Origin: Pseudomonadota bacterium
GTDB lineage: Bacteria > Pseudomonadota > Gammaproteobacteria > Burkholderiales > Burkholderiaceae_E
Length of the DNA: 64,000 nucleotides
Assembly: GCA_023388075.1 (NCBI GenBank)
Contig: JAEWGX010000098.1
Coordinates: 1 to 64,000 of the forward strand
Reading direction: 5' to 3'
Below the pieces are notes generated by a model. That model did no database searches and was not told the DNA's origin. It was given only the letters and a program-made list of their open reading frames with translations. The first letter of the stretch is position 1, and each line of letters begins with the position of its first letter. Positions 49,709 to 60,396 of the stretch are shown piece after piece. A program made the position numbers and the translations under genes.

Positions 49709-50854
49709 ATGAGACTTCAAAGACAAGTGCTGGGGCTGGCGATCGGCGGGTTGTTCGCCGCCACGGCGATCGGCGCGAGCGCCCAGACCGTGGTGCGGAT
49801 CGGCCACGTCGCGCCGCTGACCGGCGCCATCGCCCACCTGGGCAAGGACAACGAGCTCGGGGCGCGCATGGCAATCGACGAGCTGAATTCCAAGGGCGTC
49901 AAGCTCGACGGCAAGGCCGTGAAGTTCGAGCTGATGTCGGAGGACGACGGCGCCGATCCCAAGCAGGGCACCGCCGCGGCCCAGAAGCTGGTGGACAACA
50001 AGGTCGCCGGTGTCATCGGCCACCTCAACTCCGGCACCACCATTCCGGCGTCGAAGATCTACAGCGACGCCGGCGTTCCGCAGATTTCGCCGTCTGCAAC
50101 CAATCCGAAGTACACCCAGCAGGGCTTCAAGACCGCGTTCCGGGTCGTGGCCAACGACGGTCAGCTCGGCGGCACGCTCGGCCGCTACGCCGTGAACGAG
50201 CTCAAGGCCAAGTCGATCGCCATCATCGACGACCGCACGGCCTATGGCCAGGGCGTCGCGGACGAGTTCCGCAAGTCGGTGGTATCGGCCGGCGGCAAGG
50301 TGGTGGGCCGCGAGTTCACCAATGACAAGGCCACGGACTTCAACGCGATCCTGACCAAGCTCAAGGGTGCCAACCCCGACCTGATCTTCTTCGGCGGCAT
50401 GGACGCGGTGGGCGGACCGATGCTGCGCCAGATGAAGCAGCTCGGCCTGAACGCCAAGTACATGGGTGGAGACGGGATCTGCTCGCCCAAGCTCGCCGAG
50501 CTTGCCGGCGACGCGCTCGGCGAAAGCCAGGTCTTCTGTGCCGAGGCAGGCGGCATCACGCCGAAGTACGAGCCGGGCATGAAGGCATGGCGTGACAAGT
50601 TCAAGCAGAAGTTCAACGCGGACGTGCAGATCTACGCGCCCTACGTCTACGACGCCACCATGACGCTGGTCGCCGCAATGCAGAAGGCCGACTCCGCGGA
50701 TCCGAAGAAGTACCTGCCGGAGCTCGCCAAGATCGAGCACGAAGGCGTGACCGGCAAGATCTCCTTCGACAACAAGGGTGACATCAAAGGCGGCAACCTG
50801 ACGATCTTCACCTACAAGGGCGGCAAGCGCGTCCAGCTCGCGGTCGTCCAGTAG
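49709..50854 (+). CDS. LivK-type branched-chain amino acid ABC substrate-binding protein
   Basis: A 381-residue periplasmic binding protein, apparently an orphan: no transporter genes adjoin it. The signal peptide is MRLQRQVLGLAIGGLFAATA with cleavage after GASA. The mature start QTVVRIGHVAPLTGAIAHLG and the later block GVIGHLNSGTTIPASKIYSD (the hinge and Ser/Thr ligand contacts) are typical of true Leu/Ile/Val-binding proteins, closer to LivJ/LivK than the other two binding proteins in this window. It is probably strongly expressed, having its own promoter, a good ribosome site and a strong terminator. Confidence 0.93.
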   Translation: MRLQRQVLGLAIGGLFAATAIGASAQTVVRIGHVAPLTGAIAHLGKDNELGARMAIDELNSKGVKLDGKAVKFELMSEDDGADPKQGTAAAQKLVDNKVAGVIGHLNSGTTIPASKIYSDAGVPQISPSATNPKYTQQGFKTAFRVVANDGQLGGTLGRYAVNELKAKSIAIIDDRTAYGQGVADEFRKSVVSAGGKVVGREFTNDKATDFNAILTKLKGANPDLIFFGGMDAVGGPMLRQMKQLGLNAKYMGGDGICSPKLAELAGDALGESQVFCAEAGGITPKYEPGMKAWRDKFKQKFNADVQIYAPYVYDATMTLVAAMQKADSADPKKYLPELAKIEHEGVTGKISFDNKGDIKGGNLTIFTYKGGKRVQLAVVQ

Positions 50855-50858
50855 CCGG

Positions 50859-50892
50859 AAGGCCCCGCTGCCGCAGGGCCGGGGCCTTTCGT
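50859..50892 (+). terminator. Intrinsic terminator after the LivK-type gene
   Basis: AAGGCCCCG pairs with CGGGGCCTT in a 9-bp stem around a 12-base loop, followed by TTTCGT. The stem starts 4 bases after the stop codon of the binding-protein gene. This is the best intrinsic terminator in the window. Confidence 0.75.
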
Positions 50893-50980
50893 CATATCCG
50901 GAGCACGGGCCCGCCAGCCGGCGGCGCCCTTCCGGCATCGGGCCGTCTTCGCAGGCGGCCCGATGCTTTCCGGCGGTCGC

Positions 50981-53380
<2,400 letters not shown>

Positions 53381-53657
53381 GGTTGTATTGGAGGATCATG
53401 GTTGGAAATCTTCGCGGGCACGCGCCGGCCGCAAACGCGGGGCGCGCCGATGGGCTGTAGTGGCATGACTGGCGATCGCGGGGGGCGATCGACGTGTCCA
53501 GACAGGCGACTGCAGCTCACCTGGATGGCCGGGCACAAGCAAGTTCAGGGCCCGGGCACCCGGAGGGCGCCTAGGGTTATTCTAGCGACTGGGCCCCGTG
53601 CCCGATTGCGAAAATTCCGCTCGCCGCGAACGATACAAGCCGATAACAGGCGGTTGC

Positions 53658-54563
53658 ATGGTGCCATCCCCGATGCCGACCCCGGTCCCGCAGGCCACCC
53701 AGCCGGCCACGGACGGGCCTTCCGGCAGCCCCCCTCCTCCTCCCACGCCCCCGGAACGGACCGCCTTCTTCGTCTCGGACGGCACGGGAATCACCGCGGA
53801 GACCTTCGGTTCGTCGCTGCTCAGCCAGTTCGACGACGTCCGGCTTCGCCACGTCCGCCTCTCGTTCATCGATACCGAGCAGAAGGCCTCGGAGGCGGTC
53901 GTCCGGATCGAGAACCAGGGGCGGATCGACGGCAAGCGGCCGATCGTCTTCTCGACGCTGGTCAATCCGCGCGTCAGCGACATCGTCCAGAAGGCGAACG
54001 CGCTCTACCTGAACCTGATCGAGAACTTCGTCGGCCCGCTGGAGGCCGAGCTTGGCCGCAGCTCGTCGCACGGCGTGGGGCGGTTCCACAGGATCACCAG
54101 CCAGGACAAGTATCGCGAGCGGATCGAGGCGATCAACTTCTCGCTGTCGCATGACGACGGGCAGATGCACGCGGAGCTGGACAAGGCCGACGTGATCCTG
54201 GTCGGGGTGTCCCGCTGCGGCAAGACGCCTACCAGTCTCTACCTCGCGATCCAGCATGGCATCAAGGCGGCGAACTATCCCCTTGTCCCGGAGGACTTCG
54301 CCCGCTGGCGGCTGCCGGAGGTTCTCTATCGCTTCAAGGACAAGCTCTTCGGGCTGACCATCACCCCGGAGCGGCTCCACGAGGTTCGCAGCGAACGACG
54401 CCCGGGGAGCAAGTACGCGTCCATGACGAGCTGCCGCGCCGAGGTCGCCCAGGCCGAATCGATGATGCGGCGTGAGGGCATCGCGATGCTGTCGAGCACC
54501 ACCAAGTCGATCGAGGAGATCGCGGCCACCATCCTCACGGTCATCCAGCTCGAGCGTGAGTAG
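53658..54563 (+). CDS. ppsR: PEP synthase regulatory protein (bifunctional kinase/pyrophosphorylase)
   Basis: A 301-residue DUF299 protein, which inactivates and reactivates PEP synthase by ADP-dependent phosphorylation and Pi-dependent dephosphorylation of a Thr near its catalytic His. Motifs: TAFFVSDGTGITAETFGSSL, the P-loop GVSRCGKTPTSLYLA, and KYASMTSCRAEVAQAES. The first 35 residues are Pro-rich and not part of the domain. I start at 53658, preceded by AGGCGG; 53598 and 53673 are alternatives. The 277-bp gap to ppsA holds no gene; a minus-strand TAGAAT at 53579-53584 is a possible ppsA -10 with a weak -35. Confidence 0.94.
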   Translation: MVPSPMPTPVPQATQPATDGPSGSPPPPPTPPERTAFFVSDGTGITAETFGSSLLSQFDDVRLRHVRLSFIDTEQKASEAVVRIENQGRIDGKRPIVFSTLVNPRVSDIVQKANALYLNLIENFVGPLEAELGRSSSHGVGRFHRITSQDKYRERIEAINFSLSHDDGQMHAELDKADVILVGVSRCGKTPTSLYLAIQHGIKAANYPLVPEDFARWRLPEVLYRFKDKLFGLTITPERLHEVRSERRPGSKYASMTSCRAEVAQAESMMRREGIAMLSSTTKSIEEIAATILTVIQLERE

Positions 54564-54581
54564 CGGCGCGAGCAGCCGCGG

Positions 54582-55391
54582 CTATCGGTCGGCGCCGCGT
54601 TGCCGGCGCTGCTCGAAGAGGCAGACCGCGGCGGCAGCCGCGACATTGAGCGATTCCACCGCTCGCACCTGCGGGATGGTCAGGCGCCAGTCCAGCCGCC
54701 CCGCGACGCCGGGGTCGATCCCCTCGCCTTCCGAGCCGAACACCCAGGCGCACGCCGGCACGAGGTCGTGGCCGTAGAGCGGATCACCACCATGCGCCAG
54801 CGTGCCCGCCAGCGGTACGCGCAGCAGGGGCACCAGCGTCTCCCAGGGCTGCGACTCGTGCACCGCGAGCGCGAAGTGCGCGCCCATCGCCGCCCGCAGC
54901 ACCTTGGGCGCCCAGCACCAGGCGGTGCCCGGGGTGGTCACCACCCGCGCAATGCCCGCCGCCGCCGCCGTGCGCAGGATCGCGCCGACGTTGCCGGGAT
55001 CCTGGACCCTGTCGAGGATCACGGTGTCGGTGTCCAGGGTCGCGGGTAGAGCCGGGGCCGGGGTCGGGACGACCGCGATCAAGGGAGCCGGCGACGGCAT
55101 CGTGCCGAGGCTGTCGAAGAGCCGATCCTGCAGCACGAGCGGGGCGACATCGGCGCGGGCCAGCAGGTCGCGCACGGCCGGGTTGCCGAGCGCCCGTCGG
55201 GCCACCGCAAGCTCCAGGGCAGGCGGCGCCGGCGACCCGGCCGCCAGCGGGCGGCCCAGCCAGCTCTCCACCAGGTGGATGCCCTCCAGGACCGAGCGGC
55301 CCTCGCGATGCCGGTCCCTGGACGATGCGATCAGGGACCGCAGGCGACGAAAGCGCGGGTTGGCCGGGGAGGTGACGAGGTCGGCATCCAT
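54582..55391 (-). CDS. TrmH/SpoU-family RNA 2'-O-methyltransferase
   Basis: A 269-residue SPOUT methyltransferase that methylates a ribose in rRNA or tRNA. The N-terminal substrate-binding domain begins TSPANPRFRRLRSL. The three SPOUT motifs are present: DRVQDPGNVGAILRTAAAAG, WVFGSEGEGI and IPQVRAVESLNVAAAAAVCL, forming the trefoil-knot SAM site. The start MDADLVTSPANP is 26 bp from the rnhB stop; a longer frame would overlap rnhB. The specific nucleotide target is not assignable from sequence. Confidence 0.92.
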   Translation of the reverse strand: MDADLVTSPANPRFRRLRSLIASSRDRHREGRSVLEGIHLVESWLGRPLAAGSPAPPALELAVARRALGNPAVRDLLARADVAPLVLQDRLFDSLGTMPSPAPLIAVVPTPAPALPATLDTDTVILDRVQDPGNVGAILRTAAAAGIARVVTTPGTAWCWAPKVLRAAMGAHFALAVHESQPWETLVPLLRVPLAGTLAHGGDPLYGHDLVPACAWVFGSEGEGIDPGVAGRLDWRLTIPQVRAVESLNVAAAAAVCLFEQRRQRGADR

Positions 55392-55417
55392 CGCCGGCGG
55401 GCCGCGTCGGCGGCTGC

Positions 55418-56062
55418 TCAATCGACGGACGGCTGCGCGTCGGCGGCCGTCGCGGGCAGGAGGTCGAAGTCGAAGAGGGAGCGGCCCCGCAGCATGGCGA
55501 TCCGCACCGGCGCGAAGCTGCGCCGATGGATGTCGCACGGCCCGAAGCGGTCGAGCGCGAGCAGGTGATCCTGCGTGGCGTAGCCCTTGTGACGGGCAAA
55601 GCCATAGTCTGGGTAGCGCGACTCGAGGTCCTCCATGATCCGGTCGCGCGTCGTCTTCGCGAGGATCGAGGCGGCGGAGATCGCCGGGTCGGCGTCGTCG
55701 CCGCCCACCAGCGTCTGCACCGTGCAGGAGAGGTCGGGGGCCTGGTTGCCGTCCACTCGCGCCACCTCCGGAACGACCGAAAGCAGCGCGACCGCCCGTT
55801 GCATCGCGAGCAGGGAGGCGCGCAGGATATTGAGGCGATCGATCTCCTCGACGCTCGCGTCCGCCACCGCCCAGGCGAGCGCCCGTTCCCGGATCTCGGC
55901 GGCGAGCAGCTGGCGCTGCGCCGGCGTGAGCTTCTTGGAGTCGCGCAGCCCCCGGATGCGCCGACGCGGCGCGAGGATCACCGCGGCGGCGTAGACCGGT
56001 CCCGCCAACGGCCCCCGCCCCGCCTCGTCCACGCCGCAGACAATGGTGGTGGGTGTGGCCAT
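55418..56062 (-). CDS. rnhB: Ribonuclease HII
   Basis: A 214-residue RNase HII, removing ribonucleotides from DNA and RNA from RNA-DNA hybrids. The active-site segment is [15 protein letters not shown] (Asp-Glu), with the other acids in [11 protein letters not shown] and in the [20 protein letters not shown] region; the G-R-G ribonucleotide sensor is intact. Its ATG is one base from the lpxB stop, so it is coupled to the lipid A genes, as in many proteobacteria. Confidence 0.95.
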   Translation of the reverse strand: MATPTTIVCGVDEAGRGPLAGPVYAAAVILAPRRRIRGLRDSKKLTPAQRQLLAAEIRERALAWAVADASVEEIDRLNILRASLLAMQRAVALLSVVPEVARVDGNQAPDLSCTVQTLVGGDDADPAISAASILAKTTRDRIMEDLESRYPDYGFARHKGYATQDHLLALDRFGPCDIHRRSFAPVRIAMLRGRSLFDFDLLPATAADAQPSVD

Positions 56063-56063
56063 T

Positions 56064-57242
56064 TCAGCGCCGTCCCGGCGACCGGGCGAGCTCGGCAAGC
56101 ATCGCCTCGGCCACGCGATCGGCGCAGCCGCAGGCGAGCGATCGATGCAGCTCCCGGAAGCGGTCGAGCAGCCGCTCGTTGCCGGCACTGTCCTGCAGCC
56201 GGCTCGCCACCGCGTCGGCGAGCGCGGCCGGCGTGGCGGCGTCCTGGATGAACTCCGGCACGACGAAGTCGCCGCAGAGAATGTTGGGAAGCCCCACGTA
56301 GGGCAGGTAACCCCTGCCCTTCATCAGCCGGTAGCTGAGCCCCGCCATGCGATAGGCGATCACCATCGGGCGCTTGAATAGCGCCGCCTCCAGCGTGGCG
56401 GTGCCGCTCGCGATCAGTGTGATGTCGCAGGCGGCCAGAGAGAGGTGCGACTGGCCGAGCAGCACGCGCACGTCGGCCCGAAGACGCCGTCCCGCCAGCA
56501 TGCGCTGCAGTTGCTGGTAGCGCTGCTCCCCGGCCGCCGGCACGACGAAGCGCCACCCGGGATTGCGCTCGCCGAGCAGGCGCACCGCGTCGAAGAACAC
56601 CGGCCCGATGTGCGCGACCTCGGCCGCGCGGCTGCCCGGAAGCACGGCGACGACGGTGTCCGACGGTGCCAGGCCGAGCGCACGCCTCGCGCCTTCGCGA
56701 TCCGGCTCCATCGGTATCTGGTCTGCCAGCGGGTGGCCGCAGTAGAGCGCGGGAATCCCGGCGTCCCGGTAGATCGCCTCCTCGAAGGGAAACACGAGCA
56801 GCATGCGATCGACCGCGCGGCGGATGGTCTCGATCCGTTCGCGGCGCCATGCCCAGATCGACGGGCTCACGAAATGCAGCGTCCTCACGCCCGCCGCGCG
56901 CAATCTCGCCTCGAGCCCCAGGTTGAAGTCCGGTGCGTCGACCCCGACGAAGAGCCGCGCCGGCCAGCTCTCGAGCCGCTCCGCGAGCCGACGCCGGATC
57001 GCGAGCAGCTTGGGGTATACCTTGAGCGCCGCCGCGTAGCCGTGCACCGCGAGCAGCTCCGATGGCCACCAGCAGTCGAAGCCGCGCGAGCTCATCTCCG
57101 GGCCACCGATGCCGGCGAGGGCCAGGGCGGGCGCGGCCGGGCCGCCCTGGCGGCGCAGGCTGCCGAGCACGCTTGCCGCGAGCAGGTCTCCCGAAGCTTC
57201 GCCGGCCACCATCCCGATGCGATGCTCAGCGGACAATGCCAC
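56064..57242 (-). CDS. lpxB: Lipid-A-disaccharide synthase
   Basis: About 392 residues. LpxB (GT19) condenses UDP-2,3-diacylglucosamine with lipid X to form the lipid A disaccharide. Family landmarks are [17 protein letters not shown] at the N terminus, [29 protein letters not shown] and [20 protein letters not shown]. The start is uncertain: GTG at 57242 or TTG at 57236, both overlapping the end of lpxA. A longer frame to 57320 adds Arg/Pro/Ser-rich residues that look like noise. It lies between lpxA and rnhB. Confidence 0.94.
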   Translation of the reverse strand: MALSAEHRIGMVAGEASGDLLAASVLGSLRRQGGPAAPALALAGIGGPEMSSRGFDCWWPSELLAVHGYAAALKVYPKLLAIRRRLAERLESWPARLFVGVDAPDFNLGLEARLRAAGVRTLHFVSPSIWAWRRERIETIRRAVDRMLLVFPFEEAIYRDAGIPALYCGHPLADQIPMEPDREGARRALGLAPSDTVVAVLPGSRAAEVAHIGPVFFDAVRLLGERNPGWRFVVPAAGEQRYQQLQRMLAGRRLRADVRVLLGQSHLSLAACDITLIASGTATLEAALFKRPMVIAYRMAGLSYRLMKGRGYLPYVGLPNILCGDFVVPEFIQDAATPAALADAVASRLQDSAGNERLLDRFRELHRSLACGCADRVAEAMLAELARSPGRR

Positions 57243-58017
57243 GGGTGACCGTGCCGAGGAACGCGAGCAGCGGCGCGAGACTGCGGCCGGCGGCCGCGTC
57301 GGCCTGGGCCTCGGAGGCAAGCGCCTGGCGGGCCTCGTCGAAGCCCAGTCCCGAGCGGTACAGGGTCCGGTAGGCGCGCCGGATCGCGGCGATCTCTTCC
57401 GCGCCGAATCCGCGTCGCCGCAACCCCTCGCTGTTGATGCCGTGCGCCGCCGCCGGGTTGCCCGAGACCATCACGTACGTCGGGATGTCCTGCAGCACCA
57501 CGGTGCCGACCCCGGTCATGGCGTGGGCGCCGATCTTGCAGAACTGATGCACCCCGGTATAGCCACCGAGGATCACCCAGTCGCCCAGCTCGACGTGCCC
57601 GGCCAGGTTGACGGTGTTGGCAAGGATGGTGTGGCTGCCGACCTGGCAATCGTGCGCGATGTGCACGTATGCCATGATCCAGTTGTCGTCGCCGATCCGG
57701 GTGACGCCGGTATCCTGCACCGTGCCGCGATTCAGCGTCACGTACTCCCGGAAGGTGTTGTCGTTGCCGATCTCGAGGCGGGTCGGCTCGCCCGCGTACT
57801 TCTTGTCCTGCGGATCGCCGCCGATCGCGCAGAACGCGTGAAAGCGGTTGCCCCGCCCGATGGTGCTCGGGCCCTCGATCACCGCATGCGGACCGACGCT
57901 GCAGTCGGGCCCCATCCGGACGTCCGGACCGATGATCGCGTAGGGGCCGACCCGCACGCTCGAGTCGAGCTGCGCGGCGGAGTCGACGATCGCGGTGGGA
58001 TGGATGCGCGCGGTCAT
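57226..58017 (-). CDS. lpxA: UDP-N-acetylglucosamine acyltransferase
   Basis: A 263-residue LpxA, the first step of lipid A synthesis: transfer of a 3-hydroxyacyl chain from ACP to UDP-GlcNAc. Left-handed beta-helix hexapeptide repeats fill residues 1-190 (IHPTAIVDSAAQLDSSVRVG, IGDDNWIMAYVHIAHDCQVG with the catalytic His). The C-terminal helical part includes RGFGAEEIAAIRRAYRTLYR. It starts 28 bp after fabZ, with which it shares its acyl-ACP pool. Confidence 0.96.
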   Translation of the reverse strand: MTARIHPTAIVDSAAQLDSSVRVGPYAIIGPDVRMGPDCSVGPHAVIEGPSTIGRGNRFHAFCAIGGDPQDKKYAGEPTRLEIGNDNTFREYVTLNRGTVQDTGVTRIGDDNWIMAYVHIAHDCQVGSHTILANTVNLAGHVELGDWVILGGYTGVHQFCKIGAHAMTGVGTVVLQDIPTYVMVSGNPAAAHGINSEGLRRRGFGAEEIAAIRRAYRTLYRSGLGFDEARQALASEAQADAAAGRSLAPLLAFLGTVTRGIVR

Positions 58018-58045
58018 GACGCCGTTCGTGCCCGGTCCGCTGCCG

Positions 58046-58540
58046 TCACGCCGCGCCCTCGGGCGTGGCGATCGGCTCGCGGCCCGCGATCTCGCGCAGG
58101 GCGCACATGAGCTGCGCCTCGGCGACGACCTGTCCGTCGACGCTCGCGCTGCCCTTGAACTTCCAGAGCAGCCGCGACTTGCGCAGGATGTCGACCTCGA
58201 GGCGAAGCTGGTCGCCCGGTACCACCGGCCGCTTGAACCGCGCCTCGTCGATCCCGGCGAAGTAGAAGACCGAGTTGTCGTCGGATCGACGCCCCATCGT
58301 GGCGAAGGAGAGCACGCCGGCCGCCTGCGCCATCGCCTCCACCACCAGCACCCCCGGCATGACCGGCAGGTGAGGGAAATGTCCGACGAAGTACGGCTCG
58401 TTGATGGTGACGTTCTTGATCGCGACCACGCGCCGGTCCGGCTCGAGCTCCAGCACCCGGTCGATCAGCAGGAAGGGATAGCGATGCGGCAGGTATCTCA
58501 GGATCTCGTTGACGTCGATGGTCTTGTTCTGCGCCTTCAT
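58046..58540 (-). CDS. fabZ: 3-hydroxyacyl-ACP dehydratase FabZ
   Basis: A 164-residue hot-dog dehydratase of fatty acid synthesis. The signature [20 protein letters not shown] is near the N terminus; the catalytic His is in [12 protein letters not shown] and the Glu in VEAMAQAAG. The ATG overlaps the lpxD stop as ATGA. It competes with LpxA and LpxD for 3-hydroxyacyl-ACP, which is why these genes travel together. Confidence 0.96.
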   Translation of the reverse strand: MKAQNKTIDVNEILRYLPHRYPFLLIDRVLELEPDRRVVAIKNVTINEPYFVGHFPHLPVMPGVLVVEAMAQAAGVLSFATMGRRSDDNSVFYFAGIDEARFKRPVVPGDQLRLEVDILRKSRLLWKFKGSASVDGQVVAEAQLMCALREIAGREPIATPEGAA

Positions 58541-59658
58541 TCTCGATCCTCTGCCCGATTGCCCGCCGAAGCCGGCCCTGCCCTCGTCGCGGCCGCATCC
58601 CGCGGCTCGCCTGCGGCCAGCTGCCGCTCCAGTTGCCTGACCCGCTTGCGCAGCTCCGGCAGGTGGCGCACTATGGCGGCCGCCCGCTCCCATTGCGCGT
58701 TCTCCATCGACGGAAAGATCCCGCTGTAGAAACCCGGCCGCGTGACCGAGCGCGAGATGAGCGTCATGGTGGAGATGATCGCATCGTCGCAGACCGTGAT
58801 GTGGCCGGCGATGCCCGAGGCACCACCGATCTGGACCCGCTTGCCGATCACGGCGCTGCCGGCGATGCCGGCGCAGGCGGCGATGGCGGTGTCCTCGCCG
58901 ATGCGCACGTTGTGCGCCACCTGGATCAGGTTGTCCAGCTTGCAGCCGTCCTCGATCACCGTGTCGTCGAGCGCCCCGCGGTCGATGCAGCAGTTCGCCC
59001 CGATCTCGACGTCGTTGCCGATCACCACCCCGCCGAGCTGCGCGATCTTCTGCCAGCCGGACGGCTTGCGGGGCGCGAACCCGAATCCGTCCGCGCCGAT
59101 GACGGTGCCCGAGTGGATGATGGTCCGCTCGCCGATCTCGCAGTCGTCGAGCAGCGTCACGTTCGGATGCAGCCGAGCGTTTGCGCCAATGCGGCAGGCT
59201 CTCCCGATCACCGTGCCGGCGCCGATCCAGGCCCCTTCCTCCACCACCGTGCCGGCGCCGATCACCACCGCCTCCTCCACCGTGGCGGCCGGACTGACGG
59301 AAGCGCGGGCGTCGATGAGCGCGCCGGGGTCGATGCCGGGTGGCGGCCTGGGGTGCATGCGCCGCGCCACGACCTCCGCGAGCCGCGCGTAGTAGAGATA
59401 GGCGTCTGGCGCGACCACGAGGTTCGGCTTGTCCGCGAGCCCGGGCGCGAGCGCCTCCGAGACGATGATGGCGGCGGCCCGGCTCGCGAGCGCCGCCTCG
59501 CGCTGTTGCGGCCGGGCGAGAAAGGTGATGCTGCGCTCGTCGGCGCCTCTCAGCGTGGCGAGCCGCTCGATGCGGGTGGCCGGATCACCGCGCAGCTCGC
59601 CGCCAAGCTGCCCGACGATCTCGCCGAGGGAGAACGGGGGGTTCAGCCTGCGCCGCAT
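58537..59658 (-). CDS. lpxD: UDP-3-O-acylglucosamine N-acyltransferase
   Basis: A 373-residue LpxD, which adds the second 3-hydroxyacyl chain in lipid A synthesis. The N-terminal uridine-binding domain ([20 protein letters not shown]) is followed by hexapeptide repeats (e.g. [20 protein letters not shown]) with the catalytic His in [22 protein letters not shown]-terminal region with a coiled helix ([20 protein letters not shown]) extends past the helix domain, and the tail is somewhat longer than in E. coli. It is 59 bp after skp. Confidence 0.96.
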   Translation of the reverse strand: MRRRLNPPFSLGEIVGQLGGELRGDPATRIERLATLRGADERSITFLARPQQREAALASRAAAIIVSEALAPGLADKPNLVVAPDAYLYYARLAEVVARRMHPRPPPGIDPGALIDARASVSPAATVEEAVVIGAGTVVEEGAWIGAGTVIGRACRIGANARLHPNVTLLDDCEIGERTIIHSGTVIGADGFGFAPRKPSGWQKIAQLGGVVIGNDVEIGANCCIDRGALDDTVIEDGCKLDNLIQVAHNVRIGEDTAIAACAGIAGSAVIGKRVQIGGASGIAGHITVCDDAIISTMTLISRSVTRPGFYSGIFPSMENAQWERAAAIVRHLPELRKRVRQLERQLAAGEPRDAAATRAGPASAGNRAEDRE

Positions 59659-59717
59659 GGCGTCGGGACCCGGACTTCCGGAGGCCGCTGCTGCGGGATC
59701 GCCACAGGCCGCGGCGG

Positions 59718-60278
59718 CTAGCGGCCGGCGTTGAGCTGCTTCACCACCTGGTCCGTGATGTCCAGGCGCGGGCTCACGTAGACCGCCTCCTGCAGGATCA
59801 GGTCGAACTTCTCGCGCTCGGCGATCTCCTTGATCGCCCGGTTCGCCTTGTCCAGCACGGCGGCGAGCTCCTCGTTGCGCCGCTGGTTCAGGTCCTCCCG
59901 GAACTCGCGCTGGCGACGCTGGAAGTCCCGCTCCATGTCCGCGATCTCCCGCTGGCGGCGCGCCCGGTCCGACTCCGCGAGCACCGCGGCGTCCTTGTCG
60001 AGCTTCTCACCCGCGCTGCGCAGGCGGCTGCCGAGCTCCTGCAGCTCCTTGTCGCGCCGGGAGAAGTCGCGCTCGATCTTGGCCTGCGCCTCCTTGGCGG
60101 GGTTGGAATCGCGCATGATCTTGTCGGTGCTCACGAACCCGATCTTGGGCGTGGCTTGCTGCGCGAAGGCCGTGCCGGGGAGCGTGACCGCGCCGGACAC
60201 CGCGAGCGCGAGGCCGGCGAGGAAGGTGCTCGCCCGCGAGCCGCGGCTGGCCGGGTGGGTGCGCGTAGCTTTGTTCAT
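59718..60278 (-). CDS. skp: Periplasmic chaperone Skp/OmpH
   Basis: A 186-residue periplasmic chaperone for outer-membrane proteins. The signal peptide (STFLAGLALAVSGAVTLPGT) is cleaved after AFA. The core begins PKIGFVSTDKIMRDSNPAKE and continues into a long charged helical hairpin (KIERDFSRRDKELQELGSRL, then DMERDFQRRQREFREDLNQR) that forms the tentacles of the trimer. The C terminus folds back (YVSPRLDITDQVVKQL). It lies directly after bamA, as in most proteobacteria. Confidence 0.93.
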   Translation of the reverse strand: MNKATRTHPASRGSRASTFLAGLALAVSGAVTLPGTAFAQQATPKIGFVSTDKIMRDSNPAKEAQAKIERDFSRRDKELQELGSRLRSAGEKLDKDAAVLAESDRARRQREIADMERDFQRRQREFREDLNQRRNEELAAVLDKANRAIKEIAEREKFDLILQEAVYVSPRLDITDQVVKQLNAGR

Positions 60279-60396
60279 GGGGTCTATTGCCCTCCGTCTT
60301 GGTGAAACCGACGAATCCGCCAGCCCCCGATTTTGGCACATCCGGCAGTGCGGCCCGTGGCGCCCGCCGGCGGCATCGGGCAGCGCCTCCCGGCTC

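Noticed and set aside
53579..53607. A ppsA promoter with TAGAAT as -10.
   Set aside because: The -10 is acceptable, but the -35 region (AATCGG at 17 bases) is poor, so I mention it under ppsR rather than as its own feature.
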